A stretch of 64,000 bases of DNA from Bartonella bacilliformis KC583 (GTDB lineage Bacteria; Pseudomonadota; Alphaproteobacteria; Rhizobiales; Rhizobiaceae): positions 627,001 to 691,000 of the forward strand of contig NC_008783.1 in assembly GCF_000015445.1 (NCBI RefSeq), in the 5' to 3' direction. Positions 50,873-61,270 of the stretch are shown piece by piece. Numbering within the stretch: the stretch's first letter is position 1; the number at the start of each line of letters is the position of its first letter. Both the position numbers and the translations under genes were made by a program. The notes under the pieces were generated by a model. The model worked only from the letters and a program-made list of their open reading frames with translations, did no database searches and was not told the DNA's origin.

Positions 50873-51399
50873 GTAAGGGGTGGCAAGATAGTACGAATAG
50901 CACGCGGTATCATAATATAGCGATAACTTTGATAAGTAGTAAATCCTATTGCCATGGCTGCATAACGTTGTCCAGAAGGGATAGATTCAATTCCTGAGCG
51001 AACCTGTTCTGCGATACGTGCGGATGTAAAAAAACCTAAAGCACAGGTTATTAATATAATTGGTGAAAAATTCATTGCTGGTGGATAAATTTTAGGGACG
51101 ACAAAGTACCATAAAAATACTTGTACCAGCAAAGGAATGTTACGCATAATTTCTACCCAGATTCCGCCTATAGCGCGAAATGTGTTATTGATTACGGAAG
51201 TATTAGGCAGAGTACGCACTGTTCCTATAACAACACCGACAAATACAGCTAATATTAATGAAGAAATAGAGAGTACAGCTGTATTTTTGAAGCCATCAAG
51301 AAGTGTATCCAAATAGGTATGACTTATACCAGATGTCCCAAGACATCCAGCTACTGGCATTTGAGTAAGATCATCTAAGCAAAGGAAAGAAAAGTCCAT
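50017..51399 (-). CDS. In-frame chimera of permease GltJ N-terminus and binding protein GltI
   Basis: 460 residues created by the tandem duplication. Residues 1-175 are identical to GltJ; codon 176 is hybrid (two bases from gltJ, one from gltI); residues 177-460 equal GltI 19-302. It keeps the first permease helices and the EAA loop but lacks the last helices, and the binding domain lacks most of its signal peptide. As the EAA loop is cytoplasmic, the binding domain would probably end up on the wrong side of the membrane, so normal function is unlikely. It has the same upstream ribosome site as gltJ and may be translated. A misassembly must be excluded. Confidence 0.85.
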   Translation of the reverse strand: MDFSFLCLDDLTQMPVAGCLGTSGISHTYLDTLLDGFKNTAVLSISSLILAVFVGVVIGTVRTLPNTSVINNTFRAIGGIWVEIMRNIPLLVQVFLWYFVVPKIYPPAMNFSPIILITCALGFFTSARIAEQVRSGIESIPSGQRYAAMAIGFTTYQSYRYIMIPRAIRTILPPLTSVAHAQNDTLERIKQTGRITLGVRESSGLAYALGNGRYTGFHTEMAENIINDISKKIGKPIRIRYLPITSQNRIPLLQNNTYDFECGSTTNDTARGRSVAFAYTTYVEEVRIAVKKDSGIKSIQDLNGKTIATTTGTTAVQLIRQNGRAKNINFRVINGRDHADSFLLLESGRADAFIMDSSILAGSISRSRNPSDYMILDAVLSVEPIACMLRLEDKNFEQAINDSIVSQIKDGSLEKLYNKWFMEPIPPTNTVVGLPLSESIRHAWENPNNKPKEDYTENSL

Positions 51400-52400
51400 T
51401 AATCGATATTTCCTAAAGTTAGTCAGTCATCGCTTGAATTAGGATGAAAAAATTAATCATATTTACATATGCTAAACGTGTTGAAAAATTAACGCAGAAA
51501 CAACCACACTTAAATCTCAGAGAATGTGGTTGTTCTTTTAAATTTTATAGGCTGTTTTCTGTATAATCTTCTTTAGGTTTATTGTTGGGATTTTCCCAAG
51601 CATGTCTTATTGATTCTGATAAAGGAAGACCTACAACAGTATTTGTAGGAGGGATTGGTTCCATAAACCATTTGTTGTATAACTTTTCAAGTGAACCGTC
51701 TTTAATTTGGCTTACGATACTATCATTGATTGCTTGTTCAAAATTTTTATCCTCTAATCGGAGCATACAAGCAATAGGTTCAACTGAAAGTACAGCATCA
51801 AGAATCATATAATCAGATGGATTTCTTGATCTAGAGATACTTCCAGCAAGAATTGAAGAGTCCATAATAAACGCGTCAGCACGGCCGGATTCTAATAACA
51901 AAAAGCTATCTGCATGATCTCTGCCATTAATGACTCTGAAGTTAATGTTTTTTGCACGTCCATTTTGACGAATAAGCTGAACAGCTGTTGTTCCGGTGGT
52001 CGTAGCGATTGTTTTTCCATTTAAATCTTGGATAGATTTAATGCCAGAGTCTTTTTTAACAGCAATTCGAACTTCTTCAACATAAGTTGTATAAGCAAAT
52101 GCTACAGATCTCCCACGGGCAGTATCGTTTGTTGTAGAACCACACTCAAAATCATAAGTATTATTTTGCAACAGAGGAATTCGATTTTGTGATGTGATAG
52201 GAAGATAACGAATTCTGATTGGTTTTCCAATTTTTTTTGAAATGTCATTAATAATGTTTTCTGCCATTTCTGTATGAAATCCTGTATATCTACCATTACC
52301 AAGTGCATAAGCTAAACCGGAAGATTCGCGAACACCTAAAGTGATTCTTCCTGTTTGTTTAATTCTCTCAAGTGTATCATTTTGAGCGTGCGCGACACTC
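50873..52400. repeat. Tandem direct repeat, copy 2 (1528 bp)
   Basis: Second copy of the unit: the start of the chimera (GltJ part), the spacer with hairpin, and gltI up to its codon 18. The junction of copies is at 50872/50873, inside the chimeric gene. The copies look identical, which points to a recent event or to gene conversion. Confidence 0.93.
51500..51535 (-). terminator. Intercistronic hairpin after gltI (copy 2)
   Basis: Same 10-bp inverted repeat as at 49972, shifted by 1528 bp, 9 bp after the gltI stop. It is in the usual place for a hairpin that raises binding-protein mRNA over permease mRNA. Confidence 0.6.
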
Positions 52401-52453
52401 ACTATCAACCCAATGATGGCTGTTGTAATCAATACTGATAGTGATCTCCTCAT
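51545..52453 (-). CDS. gltI: Glutamate/aspartate periplasmic binding protein
   Basis: 302 residues, GltI-like. Signal peptide 1-23 (SVAHA/Q). The binding fold has strong GltI marks: LGVRESSGLAYAL, LPITSQNRIPLLQNNTYDFECGSTTN (in parts), TTGTTAVQL, FLLLESGRADAFIMD, and the C-terminal KWFMEPIPP. The start ATG has CCGGAGG upstream. It is the first gene of the operon and the intact copy; everything after codon 18 is repeated in the chimera downstream. Confidence 0.94.
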   Translation of the reverse strand: MRRSLSVLITTAIIGLIVSVAHAQNDTLERIKQTGRITLGVRESSGLAYALGNGRYTGFHTEMAENIINDISKKIGKPIRIRYLPITSQNRIPLLQNNTYDFECGSTTNDTARGRSVAFAYTTYVEEVRIAVKKDSGIKSIQDLNGKTIATTTGTTAVQLIRQNGRAKNINFRVINGRDHADSFLLLESGRADAFIMDSSILAGSISRSRNPSDYMILDAVLSVEPIACMLRLEDKNFEQAINDSIVSQIKDGSLEKLYNKWFMEPIPPTNTVVGLPLSESIRHAWENPNNKPKEDYTENSL

Positions 52454-52570
52454 TACTTCCTCCGGTTATTTTATTTTTTGCTATTGCCTTTATGATATTC
52501 TTTCGCACGCTATGTAGCATGTTTTTATTTGAGGTGGGATATTTTTTTACTTATTCCCGTGAAACAAACA

Positions 52571-53362
52571 TTACATCTGTAAGTTATAATCGAGTTCGAT
52601 CCAAACAGGCGTGTGATCTGAGGGGTTTTTATAGCCTCTCACCTCTGTTTGGCTGTAAGCGCAGATAAGCTGATCAATAGCTTCTGATGATAATAAGAAG
52701 TGATCAATACGAATGCCATTATTTTTAAACCATGCACCAGCTTGAAAATTCCAGAAACTGAAAGAGGGATCCTCTGTAACACTGCGTAAAGCATCATAAA
52801 AACCTAAATGAATGATGCGTTGAAATGCTTGTCTTGTTTGAAGAAGAAATAAAGCATCATGTTTCCATTCTTGAGGATTTTTTGCGTCTGATAAAGTTGG
52901 AATAACGTTATAATCACCTGCTAAAATGAGAGGCTCTTCGTATGTAAGTAATGATTTTGCATGTGTATATAGTCTTTCCATCCATTCCATTTTATAAAGA
53001 TATTTTTCACTATTGATGGGGTTTCCATTTGGAAGATAAACAGAAGCTATACGGATAGCTCCTTTGTTTGTTGAGTAAACAGCTTCAATATAACGCGCTT
53101 GTTCATCATTATTATTGCCTGGCAAATGAGTGATAATTTCATCAGGTCTTTTTTTAGAAAGAATTGCGACGCCATTGAATTTTTTTTGACCGTGTGTTTC
53201 TATGTGATAACCAAGGCTTTCAATTGTATCGCGTGGAAAATTTTCATCAATCGTTTTAGTTTCTTGTAAGCAGACTATATCGGGTTGATTTTGCTGTAGC
53301 CACTTACAAAGTGTTTCATGTCGTGCTTTTATTCCAGCAATATTCCATGTTGCAATTCTCAT
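52571..53362 (-). CDS. xthA: Exodeoxyribonuclease III
   Basis: AP endonuclease/3' exonuclease for base-excision repair. About 263 residues from the ATG at 53362 (MRIATWNIAGIKAR), where the family begins; the frame opens 12 codons earlier without support. Seen: the metal-binding Glu in CLQETK, LAGDYNVIP, and the C-terminal RIDHFLLS and SDHTPVWIEL with the catalytic His. It is alone, divergent from the ribosomal operon. Confidence 0.95.
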   Translation of the reverse strand: MRIATWNIAGIKARHETLCKWLQQNQPDIVCLQETKTIDENFPRDTIESLGYHIETHGQKKFNGVAILSKKRPDEIITHLPGNNNDEQARYIEAVYSTNKGAIRIASVYLPNGNPINSEKYLYKMEWMERLYTHAKSLLTYEEPLILAGDYNVIPTLSDAKNPQEWKHDALFLLQTRQAFQRIIHLGFYDALRSVTEDPSFSFWNFQAGAWFKNNGIRIDHFLLSSEAIDQLICAYSQTEVRGYKNPSDHTPVWIELDYNLQM

Positions 53363-53554
53363 AATATTAGCTTTAAGCGTCATGTGTGCAATTGGCAAGT
53401 ATTATGTAGAAGTGATACAATCACTCCCAACATATTGTAGCTGTTCTTCGTATACAGAATTATTACAGCCGATGGTAGCGGCTTAAAAGCTAAATTTATA
53501 TATGTTGCAATATCACTTTATTTTTATTTTAATAAACTTTCTATTGTTTGGCAC
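53363..53554. other. Intergenic region between xthA and the rpsL promoter
   Basis: With the following leader this makes a gap of about 480 bp between xthA and rpsL. This first part shows no gene. The second part (53555-53843) holds the promoter and leader described separately. Confidence 0.5.
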
Positions 53555-53583
53555 TTGACGGATGTATATGTTCTCGCTATTAG
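53555..53583 (+). promoter_or_regulatory. Probable promoter of the str operon
   Basis: TTGACG (53555-53560), 17-bp spacer, TATTAG (53578-53583). It lies about 260 bp before rpsL, followed by a structured leader. The -35 and spacing are good, and the -10 is moderate. Confidence 0.6.
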
Positions 53584-53682
53584 AAACCGTCATAACCGAT
53601 GTGAGAGTCACTAATGTTTAAGCATTAGTTTTAAATTCGCCTCAGATGAGGTTTATGAAAGTTTAGAAAAATGCTAGTGTAA

Positions 53683-53696
53683 GAGGCTTTTGCCTC
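53683..53696 (+). promoter_or_regulatory. Small hairpin in the rpsL leader
   Basis: Perfect GAGGC (53683-53687), TTTT loop, GCCTC (53692-53696). It precedes the terminator-like hairpin by 11 bp and may be part of the same control structure. Confidence 0.5.
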
Positions 53697-53707
53697 CTCT
53701 GCCTGTG

Positions 53708-53744
53708 ATCGGGTGAGCTGTTAATCAGTCCTACCCGATTTTTT
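53708..53744 (+). terminator. Terminator-like hairpin (possible attenuator) in the rpsL leader
   Basis: Stem ATCGGGT (53708-53714) with ACCCGAT (53733-53739), followed by six T (53739-53744). It lies between the likely promoter and the rpsL start, where a full terminator would stop the whole ribosomal operon, so attenuation or antitermination is suggested. Confidence 0.6.
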
Positions 53745-53843
53745 GCATCGGTTAAGCATTTATTCCAGTTGTGCTGGGGTGAATTGGACGTGAAGAGGCC
53801 CAAGTTGGGCGAGACGAATGAAGATTGTAAAAAGGAAGGTTGT

Positions 53844-54215
53844 ATGCCTACCGTAAACCAGTTAATTCGCAAACCGCGTGTAGTTCCGGTTAAGCGTAAT
53901 AAGGTTCCTGCCCTTCAGGCAAATCCACAGAAACGTGGTGTTTGCACCCGTGTATATACGACAACACCGAAGAAGCCGAATTCTGCCCTTCGTAAAGTTG
54001 CTAAAGTTCGTTTAACAAACGGATTTGAGGTGATTGGTTATATTCCTGGTGAGGGACATAACCTTCAAGAGCACTCTGTTGTGGTGATTCGTGGTGGTCG
54101 TGTGAAGGATTTGCCAGGGGTCCGTTATCACATTATTCGTGGTTTGCTTGATACGCAAGGTGTTAAAAATCGTAAACAGCGCCGTTCGAAGTATGGCGCA
54201 AAGCGTCCGAAATAA
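53844..54215 (+). CDS. rpsL: 30S ribosomal protein S12
   Basis: Decoding-centre protein and the classic site of streptomycin resistance. 123 residues from [12 protein letters not shown]; the frame opens 25 codons earlier, but AAGGAAGG sits right before this [22 protein letters not shown] carries the wild-type lysine at the usual K43 site (PKKPNS), and the second site GVRYHIIRG is normal, so no resistance change is seen. First gene of the str operon. Confidence 0.97.
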   Translation: MPTVNQLIRKPRVVPVKRNKVPALQANPQKRGVCTRVYTTTPKKPNSALRKVAKVRLTNGFEVIGYIPGEGHNLQEHSVVVIRGGRVKDLPGVRYHIIRGLLDTQGVKNRKQRRSKYGAKRPK

Positions 54216-54246
54216 ATTGAGAGATAGAGCCTGAGAGATAGAACCA

Positions 54247-54717
54247 ATGTCCCGTCGTCATAGAGCAGAAAAGCGTGAAATTAATCCGGATCCTAAATTT
54301 GGTGATGTGGTTATTACAAAATTTATGAATGCCATTATGTTTGATGGTAAAAAGTCGGTTGCTGAACGTATTGTTTACGGTGCACTTGATGTGGTGGAAG
54401 GGAAAGTGAAAACGGATCCAGTAGCGTTGTTTCATCAGGCGTTAGAAAATGTTGCTCCTCATATTGAGGTTCGTTCACGTCGTGTTGGTGGTGCTACTTA
54501 TCAGGTTCCGGTAGATGTTCGTCCGGATCGTCGTCAGGCACTTGCTATCCGTTGGTTAATTAAAGCAGCGCGTGGGCGCAATGAGACGGCGATGATTGAT
54601 CGTCTTTCTGGTGAATTGGTGGATGCAGCGAATAATCGTGGTACTGCAGTGAAGAAGCGTGAAGATGTTCACCGTATGGCTGAAGCTAATCGTGCATTTT
54701 CGCATTATCGTTGGTAG
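54247..54717 (+). CDS. rpsG: 30S ribosomal protein S7
   Basis: Starts assembly of the 3' major domain of 16S rRNA. 156 residues, usual length ([12 protein letters not shown]). [17 protein letters not shown] and the C-terminal [15 protein letters not shown] are typical. 31 bp after rpsL. Confidence 0.97.
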   Translation: MSRRHRAEKREINPDPKFGDVVITKFMNAIMFDGKKSVAERIVYGALDVVEGKVKTDPVALFHQALENVAPHIEVRSRRVGGATYQVPVDVRPDRRQALAIRWLIKAARGRNETAMIDRLSGELVDAANNRGTAVKKREDVHRMAEANRAFSHYRW

Positions 54718-54746
54718 GTGTATTTTAAAGATCTAAGGCAGATAGA

Positions 54747-56831
54747 ATGGCTCGCGAATATAAAATCGAAGACTACCGTAATTTTGGTATTATGGCGCAT
54801 ATTGATGCTGGTAAAACCACAATGACTGAGCGCATTTTGTTCTATACGGGTAAAAATCATAAAATCGGTGAGACGCATGATGGTGCTTCTACGATGGATT
54901 GGATGGAGCAAGAGCAGGAGCGTGGTATCACGATTACATCTGCTGCAACGACAACCTTTTGGAAGGGGCGTGATGGTCGAAAGCGGCGTTTTAATATTAT
55001 TGATACGCCTGGGCACGTTGATTTTACAATTGAGGTTGAGCGTTCTTTGCGTGTTCTTGATGGTGCAATAGCGTTGTTAGATGCTAACGCTGGTGTGGAA
55101 CCTCAAACGGAAACTGTTTGGCGGCAGGCTGAAAAATATCATGTGCCGCGCATGGTTTTTGTTAATAAGATGGATAAAATTGGAGCTGATTTCTATCGTA
55201 GTGTAGAAATGGTTGGTTCGCGATTGGGTGCTAAGGCGCTTGTTGTGCAGTTGCCGATTGGTTCCGAAAATGATTTTCAGGGTGTTATTGATCTTGTTGA
55301 AATGAAGGCGTTAACCTGGGATGGCTCCATTGGTGCATCGGCAATAGTATCTGAAATTCCAGCTGAATTAAAAGAAAAAGCAGAAGAATATCGTGAAAAG
55401 CTGATTGAGATGGCGGTTGAAGTTGATGAGGCTGCGACAGAGGCTTATTTAGAAGGTATTATGCCAACCAATGAGCAGCTTGAGGCTCTTATTCGTAAGG
55501 GAACGATAGAAGTTCAATTTCATCCAGTTCTTTGTGGTACGGCTTTTAAAAACAAAGGGGTTCAGCCACTTTTGGATGCTGTTGTTTCTTATCTTCCTTC
55601 ACCAGTTGATATTCCAGCTATTGGTGGTATTGATGTTAAGACTGAAGCTGAGACAGTGCGTGAATCTTCGGATAATGCTCCACTTTCTATGCTTGCTTTC
55701 AAAATTATGAATGATCCATTTGTTGGTTCGTTGACTTTTTGTCGCATTTATTCTGGTAAAGTTCAAAAAGGTATTTCTCTTGAAAATACTGTAAAAGGAA
55801 AAAGAGAGCGTTTGGGGCGTATGCTTCAAATGCATTCAAATTCTCGTGAAGATATTGAAGAAGCGTTTGCAGGTGACATTGTTGCTCTTGCTGGGCTTAA
55901 GGAAACGACAACAGGTGACACTCTTTGTGATCCGTTGAAACCTGTTATTTTAGAACGAATGGAGTTTCCGGAACCTGTTATAGAAATTGCAATTGAGCCA
56001 AAAACAAAGGCAGACCAAGAAAAAATGGGTATTGCGCTTAATCGGTTGGCGGCAGAAGATCCCTCATTTCGTGTTAAGTCAGATGAAGAATCTGGTCAAA
56101 CGATCATTGCTGGAATGGGTGAGCTTCATCTTGATATTATTGTCGATCGTATGCGGCGTGAATTTAAAGTTGAAGCTAATGTGGGGCAGCCTCAAGTTGC
56201 TTATCGTGAATCGATTACGAAAGTTGCTGAAATTGACTATACTCACAAAAAGCAATCTGGTGGTTCTGGACAGTTTGCTCGTGTGAAGATTGTTTTTGAA
56301 CCTCATGATGGTGATGATTTTGTGTTTGAGTCAAAGATTGTTGGTGGTGCTGTTCCTAAAGAGTATATTCCAGGTGTTCAAAAGGGAATTGAAAGCGTTA
56401 TGGGATCAGGTCCTCTTGCAGGCTTCCCTATGCTTGGTGTAAAAGCTACTCTTATTGATGGTGGCTATCATGATGTTGATTCTTCTGTTTTGGCTTTTGA
56501 AATTGCTGCACGTGCAGCATTTCGAGAAGGAGCAAAAAAAGCTGGTGCACAGCTTCTTGAGCCAATTATGAAGGTAGAGGTTGTTACGCCTGAAGATTAT
56601 GTTGGTGATGTGATTGGTGATTTGAACTCTCGTCGGGGACAGATTTCTGGTACTGAAGCTCGTGGTATTGCTACAGTAGTGAATGCAATGGTTCCTTTGG
56701 CAAATATGTTCGGTTATGTAAATACGCTTCGCTCAATGAGTCAGGGGCGTGCTCAATATACAATGCAGTTTAGTCACTATGAACCTGTTCCTTCGGTTGT
56801 AGCTCAGGAGATTCAAAAGAAATACGCGTGA
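54747..56831 (+). CDS. fusA: Elongation factor G
   Basis: Translocation GTPase. 694 residues. G1 AHIDAGKTT, switch-[11 protein letters not shown]3 [10 protein letters not shown]4 [10 protein letters not shown]; domains II-V follow, with GGVPKEYIP-like [15 protein letters not shown] in domain IV. Start ATG is 29 bp after rpsG, a usual spacing. Confidence 0.97.
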   Translation: MAREYKIEDYRNFGIMAHIDAGKTTMTERILFYTGKNHKIGETHDGASTMDWMEQEQERGITITSAATTTFWKGRDGRKRRFNIIDTPGHVDFTIEVERSLRVLDGAIALLDANAGVEPQTETVWRQAEKYHVPRMVFVNKMDKIGADFYRSVEMVGSRLGAKALVVQLPIGSENDFQGVIDLVEMKALTWDGSIGASAIVSEIPAELKEKAEEYREKLIEMAVEVDEAATEAYLEGIMPTNEQLEALIRKGTIEVQFHPVLCGTAFKNKGVQPLLDAVVSYLPSPVDIPAIGGIDVKTEAETVRESSDNAPLSMLAFKIMNDPFVGSLTFCRIYSGKVQKGISLENTVKGKRERLGRMLQMHSNSREDIEEAFAGDIVALAGLKETTTGDTLCDPLKPVILERMEFPEPVIEIAIEPKTKADQEKMGIALNRLAAEDPSFRVKSDEESGQTIIAGMGELHLDIIVDRMRREFKVEANVGQPQVAYRESITKVAEIDYTHKKQSGGSGQFARVKIVFEPHDGDDFVFESKIVGGAVPKEYIPGVQKGIESVMGSGPLAGFPMLGVKATLIDGGYHDVDSSVLAFEIAARAAFREGAKKAGAQLLEPIMKVEVVTPEDYVGDVIGDLNSRRGQISGTEARGIATVVNAMVPLANMFGYVNTLRSMSQGRAQYTMQFSHYEPVPSVVAQEIQKKYA

Positions 56832-56895
56832 TTTTTGGGTTGCGCATTAACTTTAAACTTAGTCCTTGGTTGGGATAAAAATATGGAGAGCTCAA

Positions 56896-58071
56896 ATGGC
56901 AAAGAGCAAATTTGAACGTACGAAGCCGCATGTTAATATTGGCACGATTGGTCACGTTGACCATGGTAAGACGTCATTGACAGCAGCGATTACGAAGTAT
57001 TTTGGTGAATTTAAAGCCTATGACCAAATTGATGCGGCCCCTGAAGAGCGGGCGCGTGGGATTACCATTTCTACTGCACATGTTGAATATGAAACAGATC
57101 AGCGTCACTATGCGCATGTTGATTGTCCTGGGCATGCAGACTATGTGAAGAATATGATCACAGGGGCAGCGCAAATGGATGGTGCTATTCTGGTGGTTTC
57201 TGCGGCAGATGGTCCAATGCCTCAGACCCGTGAGCATATTTTGTTAGCGCGTCAGGTTGGTGTTCCTGCGATTGTTGTTTTTTTGAATAAAGTTGATCAG
57301 GTTGATGATGCTGAGCTTTTGGAACTTGTTGAGCTTGAGGTTCGGGAGCTTCTTTCAAAATATGATTTTCCAGGGGATGATATACCGATTGTTAAGGGGT
57401 CAGCATTAGCTGCTCTTGAAGATTCGGATAAAAGCATAGGAGAGGATGCTGTTCGTCTTTTAATGAGTGAGGTTGATAGATATATACCGACCCCTGAGCG
57501 TCCAGTTGATCAATCATTTTTGATGCCGATAGAGGATGTGTTTTCGATTTCAGGGCGTGGAACGGTTGTAACCGGTCGTGTTGAGCGTGGAGTTGTTAAA
57601 GTTGGTGAAGAAATTGAGATTGTAGGGATACGTCCAACGTCTAAGACGACGGTTACTGGTGTTGAGATGTTTCGCAAGCTTTTGGATCAAGGTCAAGCCG
57701 GTGATAATATTGGTGCATTGCTTCGTGGTATTGACCGTGAGGGGATTGAGCGTGGTCAGGTTTTAGCGAAACCTGGTTCCGTGACTCCGCATACCAAATT
57801 TAAAGCGGAAGCTTATATTTTGACGAAAGACGAAGGGGGACGTCATACGCCGTTTTTTACGAATTATCGTCCTCAGTTTTATTTTCGTACGACAGATGTG
57901 ACAGGGATTGTTACGCTTCCTGAAGGAACAGAAATGGTTATGCCTGGTGATAATGTTGCGATGGATGTATCTTTGATTGTTCCTATTGCCATGGAAGAGA
58001 AGCTTCGTTTTGCGATCCGTGAAGGGGGGCGTACTGTTGGGGCTGGTATCGTTTCTAAAATCATCGAGTAA
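56896..58071 (+). CDS. tuf: Elongation factor Tu
   Basis: Delivers aminoacyl-tRNA to the ribosome. About 391 residues from [14 protein letters not shown]; the frame opens 10 codons earlier, but a GGAGAG ribosome site lies before this ATG. G1 [24 protein letters not shown] and NKVDQVDD are complete. Bartonellae commonly have a second tuf elsewhere; only this one is in the window. Confidence 0.97.
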   Translation: MAKSKFERTKPHVNIGTIGHVDHGKTSLTAAITKYFGEFKAYDQIDAAPEERARGITISTAHVEYETDQRHYAHVDCPGHADYVKNMITGAAQMDGAILVVSAADGPMPQTREHILLARQVGVPAIVVFLNKVDQVDDAELLELVELEVRELLSKYDFPGDDIPIVKGSALAALEDSDKSIGEDAVRLLMSEVDRYIPTPERPVDQSFLMPIEDVFSISGRGTVVTGRVERGVVKVGEEIEIVGIRPTSKTTVTGVEMFRKLLDQGQAGDNIGALLRGIDREGIERGQVLAKPGSVTPHTKFKAEAYILTKDEGGRHTPFFTNYRPQFYFRTTDVTGIVTLPEGTEMVMPGDNVAMDVSLIVPIAMEEKLRFAIREGGRTVGAGIVSKIIE

Positions 58072-58139
58072 TTAGAATAATTGTTTAGGAGCGCCTTTAT
58101 TTTTTTTAAGGCATTTCGCATAACAGGGAAATGAAGAGC

Positions 58140-58448
58140 ATGAATGGTCAGAATATCCGCATTCGCTTAGAAGCGTTTGATCATCGGATTCTTGACGTGT
58201 CAACACAAGAGATTGTGTCGACCGCCAAGCGTACTGGCGCCAATGTCCGTGGTCCTATTCCGCTTCCAACGCGGATTGAGAAGTTTACGGTCAATCGTGG
58301 GCCACATATTGATAAGAAGAGTCGTGAGCAATTTGAGATGCGCACTCATAAGCGTCTTCTTGATATCATTGATCCAACGCCGCAAACGGTAGATGCACTA
58401 ATGAAGCTCGATCTTTCTGCTGGTGTAAATGTTGAAATCAAGCTCTGA
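58140..58448 (+). CDS. rpsJ: 30S ribosomal protein S10 (NusE)
   Basis: 102 residues from [13 protein letters not shown]. Acts in the 30S head and, as NusE, with NusB in antitermination; nusB is also in this window. The frame has three upstream codons with another ATG at 58131, less like the family. First gene of the S10 cluster, 68 bp after tuf. Confidence 0.96.
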   Translation: MNGQNIRIRLEAFDHRILDVSTQEIVSTAKRTGANVRGPIPLPTRIEKFTVNRGPHIDKKSREQFEMRTHKRLLDIIDPTPQTVDALMKLDLSAGVNVEIKL

Positions 58449-58475
58449 GGTTTGAGAACAGAAGGAACAAACCCG

Positions 58476-59216
58476 ATGCGTTCAGGTGTAATAACACAGA
58501 AGTTGGGCATGACCAGTATCTATAATGACACTGGTGAAAGAGTGCCCGTAACAGTGCTTCGTTTAGAGAATTGTCAGGTTATTGCTCAGCGTACAGTTGA
58601 AAAGAATGGTTATACTGCTGTTCAATTAGGTGTAGGGCTTGCAAAATTTGAAAAAACCTCAAAAGCTCTTCGTGGGCACTTTTCTAAGGCTTTAGTTGAA
58701 CCTAAGGCTAAAATAGTGGAATTCCGTGTTAGTTCCGATAATCTTCTTGATGTCGGTACTGAGATTACGGTAGAGCATTTTGTTCCTGGGCAAAGAGTCG
58801 ATGTAACAGGAACGAGTATAGGTAAGGGTTTTGCCGGCGTTATGAAACGGCATAATTTTGGTGGGCATCGTGCTTCACATGGTAATTCAATTACACATCG
58901 TGCTCATGGTTCGACAGGTCAGTGTCAGGATCCAGGTAAGGTGTTTAAAGGTAAAAAAATGGCTGGCCATATGGGGCAGGTGCGTGTAACAACACAAAAT
59001 GTTGAAGTTGTTTCTATAGATGTTGATCGCGGTTTAATTTTGGTGCGTGGTGCTGTTTCTGGTTCTAAGGGGGCTTGGGTTTTAGTTCGGGATGCCGTAA
59101 AAAAGCGTCTTCCTGATAATGCTCCAAGACCTGCTGGTGTTCGCAGTCCTGCTAATGTGAAAGTGAAGCCGGCGACTCCAATAGCAGAAGTCTCTGTAGC
59201 TGAGGGAGTCGAATAA
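58476..59216 (+). CDS. rplC: 50S ribosomal protein L3
   Basis: About 246 residues from [12 protein letters not shown], behind AAGGA. Binds near the 3' end of 23S rRNA. The tip loop [21 protein letters not shown] is intact (given here in part), containing the methylated Gln site. The C-terminal tail ([12 protein letters not shown]) is a normal rhizobial extension. Its stop codon overlaps the rplD start. Confidence 0.96.
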   Translation: MRSGVITQKLGMTSIYNDTGERVPVTVLRLENCQVIAQRTVEKNGYTAVQLGVGLAKFEKTSKALRGHFSKALVEPKAKIVEFRVSSDNLLDVGTEITVEHFVPGQRVDVTGTSIGKGFAGVMKRHNFGGHRASHGNSITHRAHGSTGQCQDPGKVFKGKKMAGHMGQVRVTTQNVEVVSIDVDRGLILVRGAVSGSKGAWVLVRDAVKKRLPDNAPRPAGVRSPANVKVKPATPIAEVSVAEGVE

Positions 59217-59836
59217 TGGATCTTATAATTAAAACTCTTGATGGTAAAAAAACTGGTGAACTAAGTGTTTCCGAGCATGTTTTCGGTCTTGTTCCGCGAG
59301 AAGATATTTTGCAGCGTGTTGTTCGTTGGCAGCTTGCACGTCGTCAAAAGGGAACGCATAAGGTACAGGGGCGTTCTGATATATCCCGAACTGGGGCAAA
59401 AATGTATAAGCAAAAAGGAACAGGGCGTGCTCGGCATTCATCTGCTCGTGCTCCACAGTTTCGAGGTGGTGGTAAGGCACATGGTCCAGTAATACGTAGT
59501 CATGCTCATGGCCTTCCTAAAAAAAGTCGTGCACTTGGGTTACGTTTAGCTCTGTCAGCGAAGTTTAAGGCAAATGACTTAATTGTAATTGATGAGTTTA
59601 ATCTCCAAGATCCTAAAACAAAAGTACTTGCTACGAATTTTTCTAAACTTGGTTTTAATAATGCCTTATTGATTGGTGGCAAAGAGATTGATGTGAATTT
59701 CTTTCGCGCAGCATCTAATATTCCTAATATTGATGTTTTGCCTATTCAAGGAATTAATGTTTATGATATTCTACGTCGCAGCAAGCTTGTTTTATCAAAA
59801 AAAGCTGTTGAAGCCCTTGAGGAGCGTTTCAAATGA
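59216..59836 (+). CDS. rplD: 50S ribosomal protein L4
   Basis: 206 residues. The exit-tunnel loop carries [20 protein letters not shown], normal with no sign of macrolide-type loss. It overlaps rplC by 1 nt and rplW by 4 nt. Confidence 0.97.
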   Translation: MDLIIKTLDGKKTGELSVSEHVFGLVPREDILQRVVRWQLARRQKGTHKVQGRSDISRTGAKMYKQKGTGRARHSSARAPQFRGGGKAHGPVIRSHAHGLPKKSRALGLRLALSAKFKANDLIVIDEFNLQDPKTKVLATNFSKLGFNNALLIGGKEIDVNFFRAASNIPNIDVLPIQGINVYDILRRSKLVLSKKAVEALEERFK

Positions 59837-60126
59837 CGAATCTTCGCCATTATGATGTAATTGTCAGTCCAGTTATCAGTGAAAAATCAACTATGATTTC
59901 TGAATATGATCAGGTTGTCTTTAATGTTGCATTAAAAGCGACAAAACCGCAGATTAAGGCTGCTATTGAAGCGCTTTTTGGTGTTAAAGTCAAAGCGGTT
60001 AATACGATAACTCGTAAAGGTAAAATGAAGCGCTTTAAAGGCATTGTTGGTCGGCAAAGTAATATAAAAAAGGCGATTGTGACGCTAGTTAAAGGTCAAT
60101 TAATTGATCTTTCTACAGGTCTTTAG
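59833..60126 (+). CDS. rplW: 50S ribosomal protein L23
   Basis: 97 residues. Sits at the tunnel exit and docks trigger factor and [20 protein letters not shown] and the loop [11 protein letters not shown] are family marks. Overlaps rplD. Confidence 0.96.
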   Translation: MTNLRHYDVIVSPVISEKSTMISEYDQVVFNVALKATKPQIKAAIEALFGVKVKAVNTITRKGKMKRFKGIVGRQSNIKKAIVTLVKGQLIDLSTGL

Positions 60127-60140
60127 GGAGACTCGGAAAC

Positions 60141-60974
60141 ATGGCACTTAAGCACTTTAATCCAACTACGTCTGGGCAGCGACAACTTGTAATTGTGGAT
60201 CGCTCTGGTCTCTATAAGGGTAAACCTGTAAAAACGCTGACAGAAGGTTTGTTATCAAAAGGTGGGCGTAATAATTCCGGTAAAATTACTGCTCGTTTTC
60301 AAGGGGGGAGACATAAGCGTAGTTATCGATTTATTGATTTTAAGCGTCTCAAACTTGATGTATCTGCAAAGGTTGAGCGTTTGGAATATGATCCAAATCG
60401 TACAGCGTTCATTGCATTAATTCGTTATGAAGATGGACAATTGAGTTATATTCTCGCGCCGCAACGTCTTGATGTTGGTGATACTGTTGTTGCTGGTTTA
60501 AGTGTTGATGTTAAGCCTGGTAATGCGATGCCTCTTGGTAATATGCCGGTAGGTGCAATAGTTCACAATGTTGAAATGAAACCTGGAAAAGGTGGTCAGA
60601 TTGCGCGTTCAGCAGGGGCTTATGCACAATTAGTTGGACGAGATCAAGGAATGGCTATTCTTCGGCTCAATTCTGGAGAACAGCGTTTAGTTTCTAGTAA
60701 TTGTTTTGCGACTGTTGGTGCTGTTTCAAATCCTGATCATGGAAATATTAATGATGGCAAGGCTGGTCGTTCACGTTGGCGTGGGAAGCGTCCACATGTT
60801 CGTGGTGTTGCTATGAACCCGGTTGATCATCCACATGGTGGTGGTGAAGGTCGTACGTCGGGTGGTCGTCATCCAGTGTCTCCTTGGGGTAAGCCTACGA
60901 AAGGTAAGCGTACACGCTCCAATAAAGCCACTGATAAGTTTATTATGCGCTCGCGTCATCAGCGCAAAAAATAA
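60141..60974 (+). CDS. rplB: 50S ribosomal protein L2
   Basis: 277 residues. Needed for subunit joining and the peptidyl-transferase region. The conserved His-containing stretch [22 protein letters not shown] is present (quoted here in part), with C-terminal [19 protein letters not shown]. 14 bp after rplW. Confidence 0.97.
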   Translation: MALKHFNPTTSGQRQLVIVDRSGLYKGKPVKTLTEGLLSKGGRNNSGKITARFQGGRHKRSYRFIDFKRLKLDVSAKVERLEYDPNRTAFIALIRYEDGQLSYILAPQRLDVGDTVVAGLSVDVKPGNAMPLGNMPVGAIVHNVEMKPGKGGQIARSAGAYAQLVGRDQGMAILRLNSGEQRLVSSNCFATVGAVSNPDHGNINDGKAGRSRWRGKRPHVRGVAMNPVDHPHGGGEGRTSGGRHPVSPWGKPTKGKRTRSNKATDKFIMRSRHQRKK

Positions 60975-60989
60975 GAGAGGTAGTCTAAA

Positions 60990-61268
60990 GTGGTTCGCTC
61001 AGTTTGGAAAGGTCCGTTTGTTGACGGCTATCTTCTTGGAAAAGCAGAGAAGGTCCGTGCAAGTGGGCGTAACGAAGTTATTAAAATTTGGAGTCGTCGC
61101 TCTACTATTTTGCCGCAATTTGTTGGTTTGACTTTTGGCGTCCACAACGGCAATAAGCATATTCCTGTTTTTGTTTCTGAAGAAATGGTTGGGCATAAAT
61201 TTGGTGAGTTTGCTCCTACTCGGACCTATTATGGACATGGTGCAGATAAAAAGGCGAAGAGGAAGTAA
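60990..61268 (+). CDS. rpsS: 30S ribosomal protein S19
   Basis: 92 residues from the GTG at 60990 ([16 protein letters not shown]). [21 protein letters not shown] is the C-terminal mark. Located between rplB and rplV with short spacing. Confidence 0.96.
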   Translation: MVRSVWKGPFVDGYLLGKAEKVRASGRNEVIKIWSRRSTILPQFVGLTFGVHNGNKHIPVFVSEEMVGHKFGEFAPTRTYYGHGADKKAKRK

Positions 61269-61270
61269 TA

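Noticed and set aside
58081-58130. GCCTT/AAGGC hairpin between tuf and rpsJ as a terminator
   Set aside because: The T run is in the loop, not after the stem, and the operon continues.
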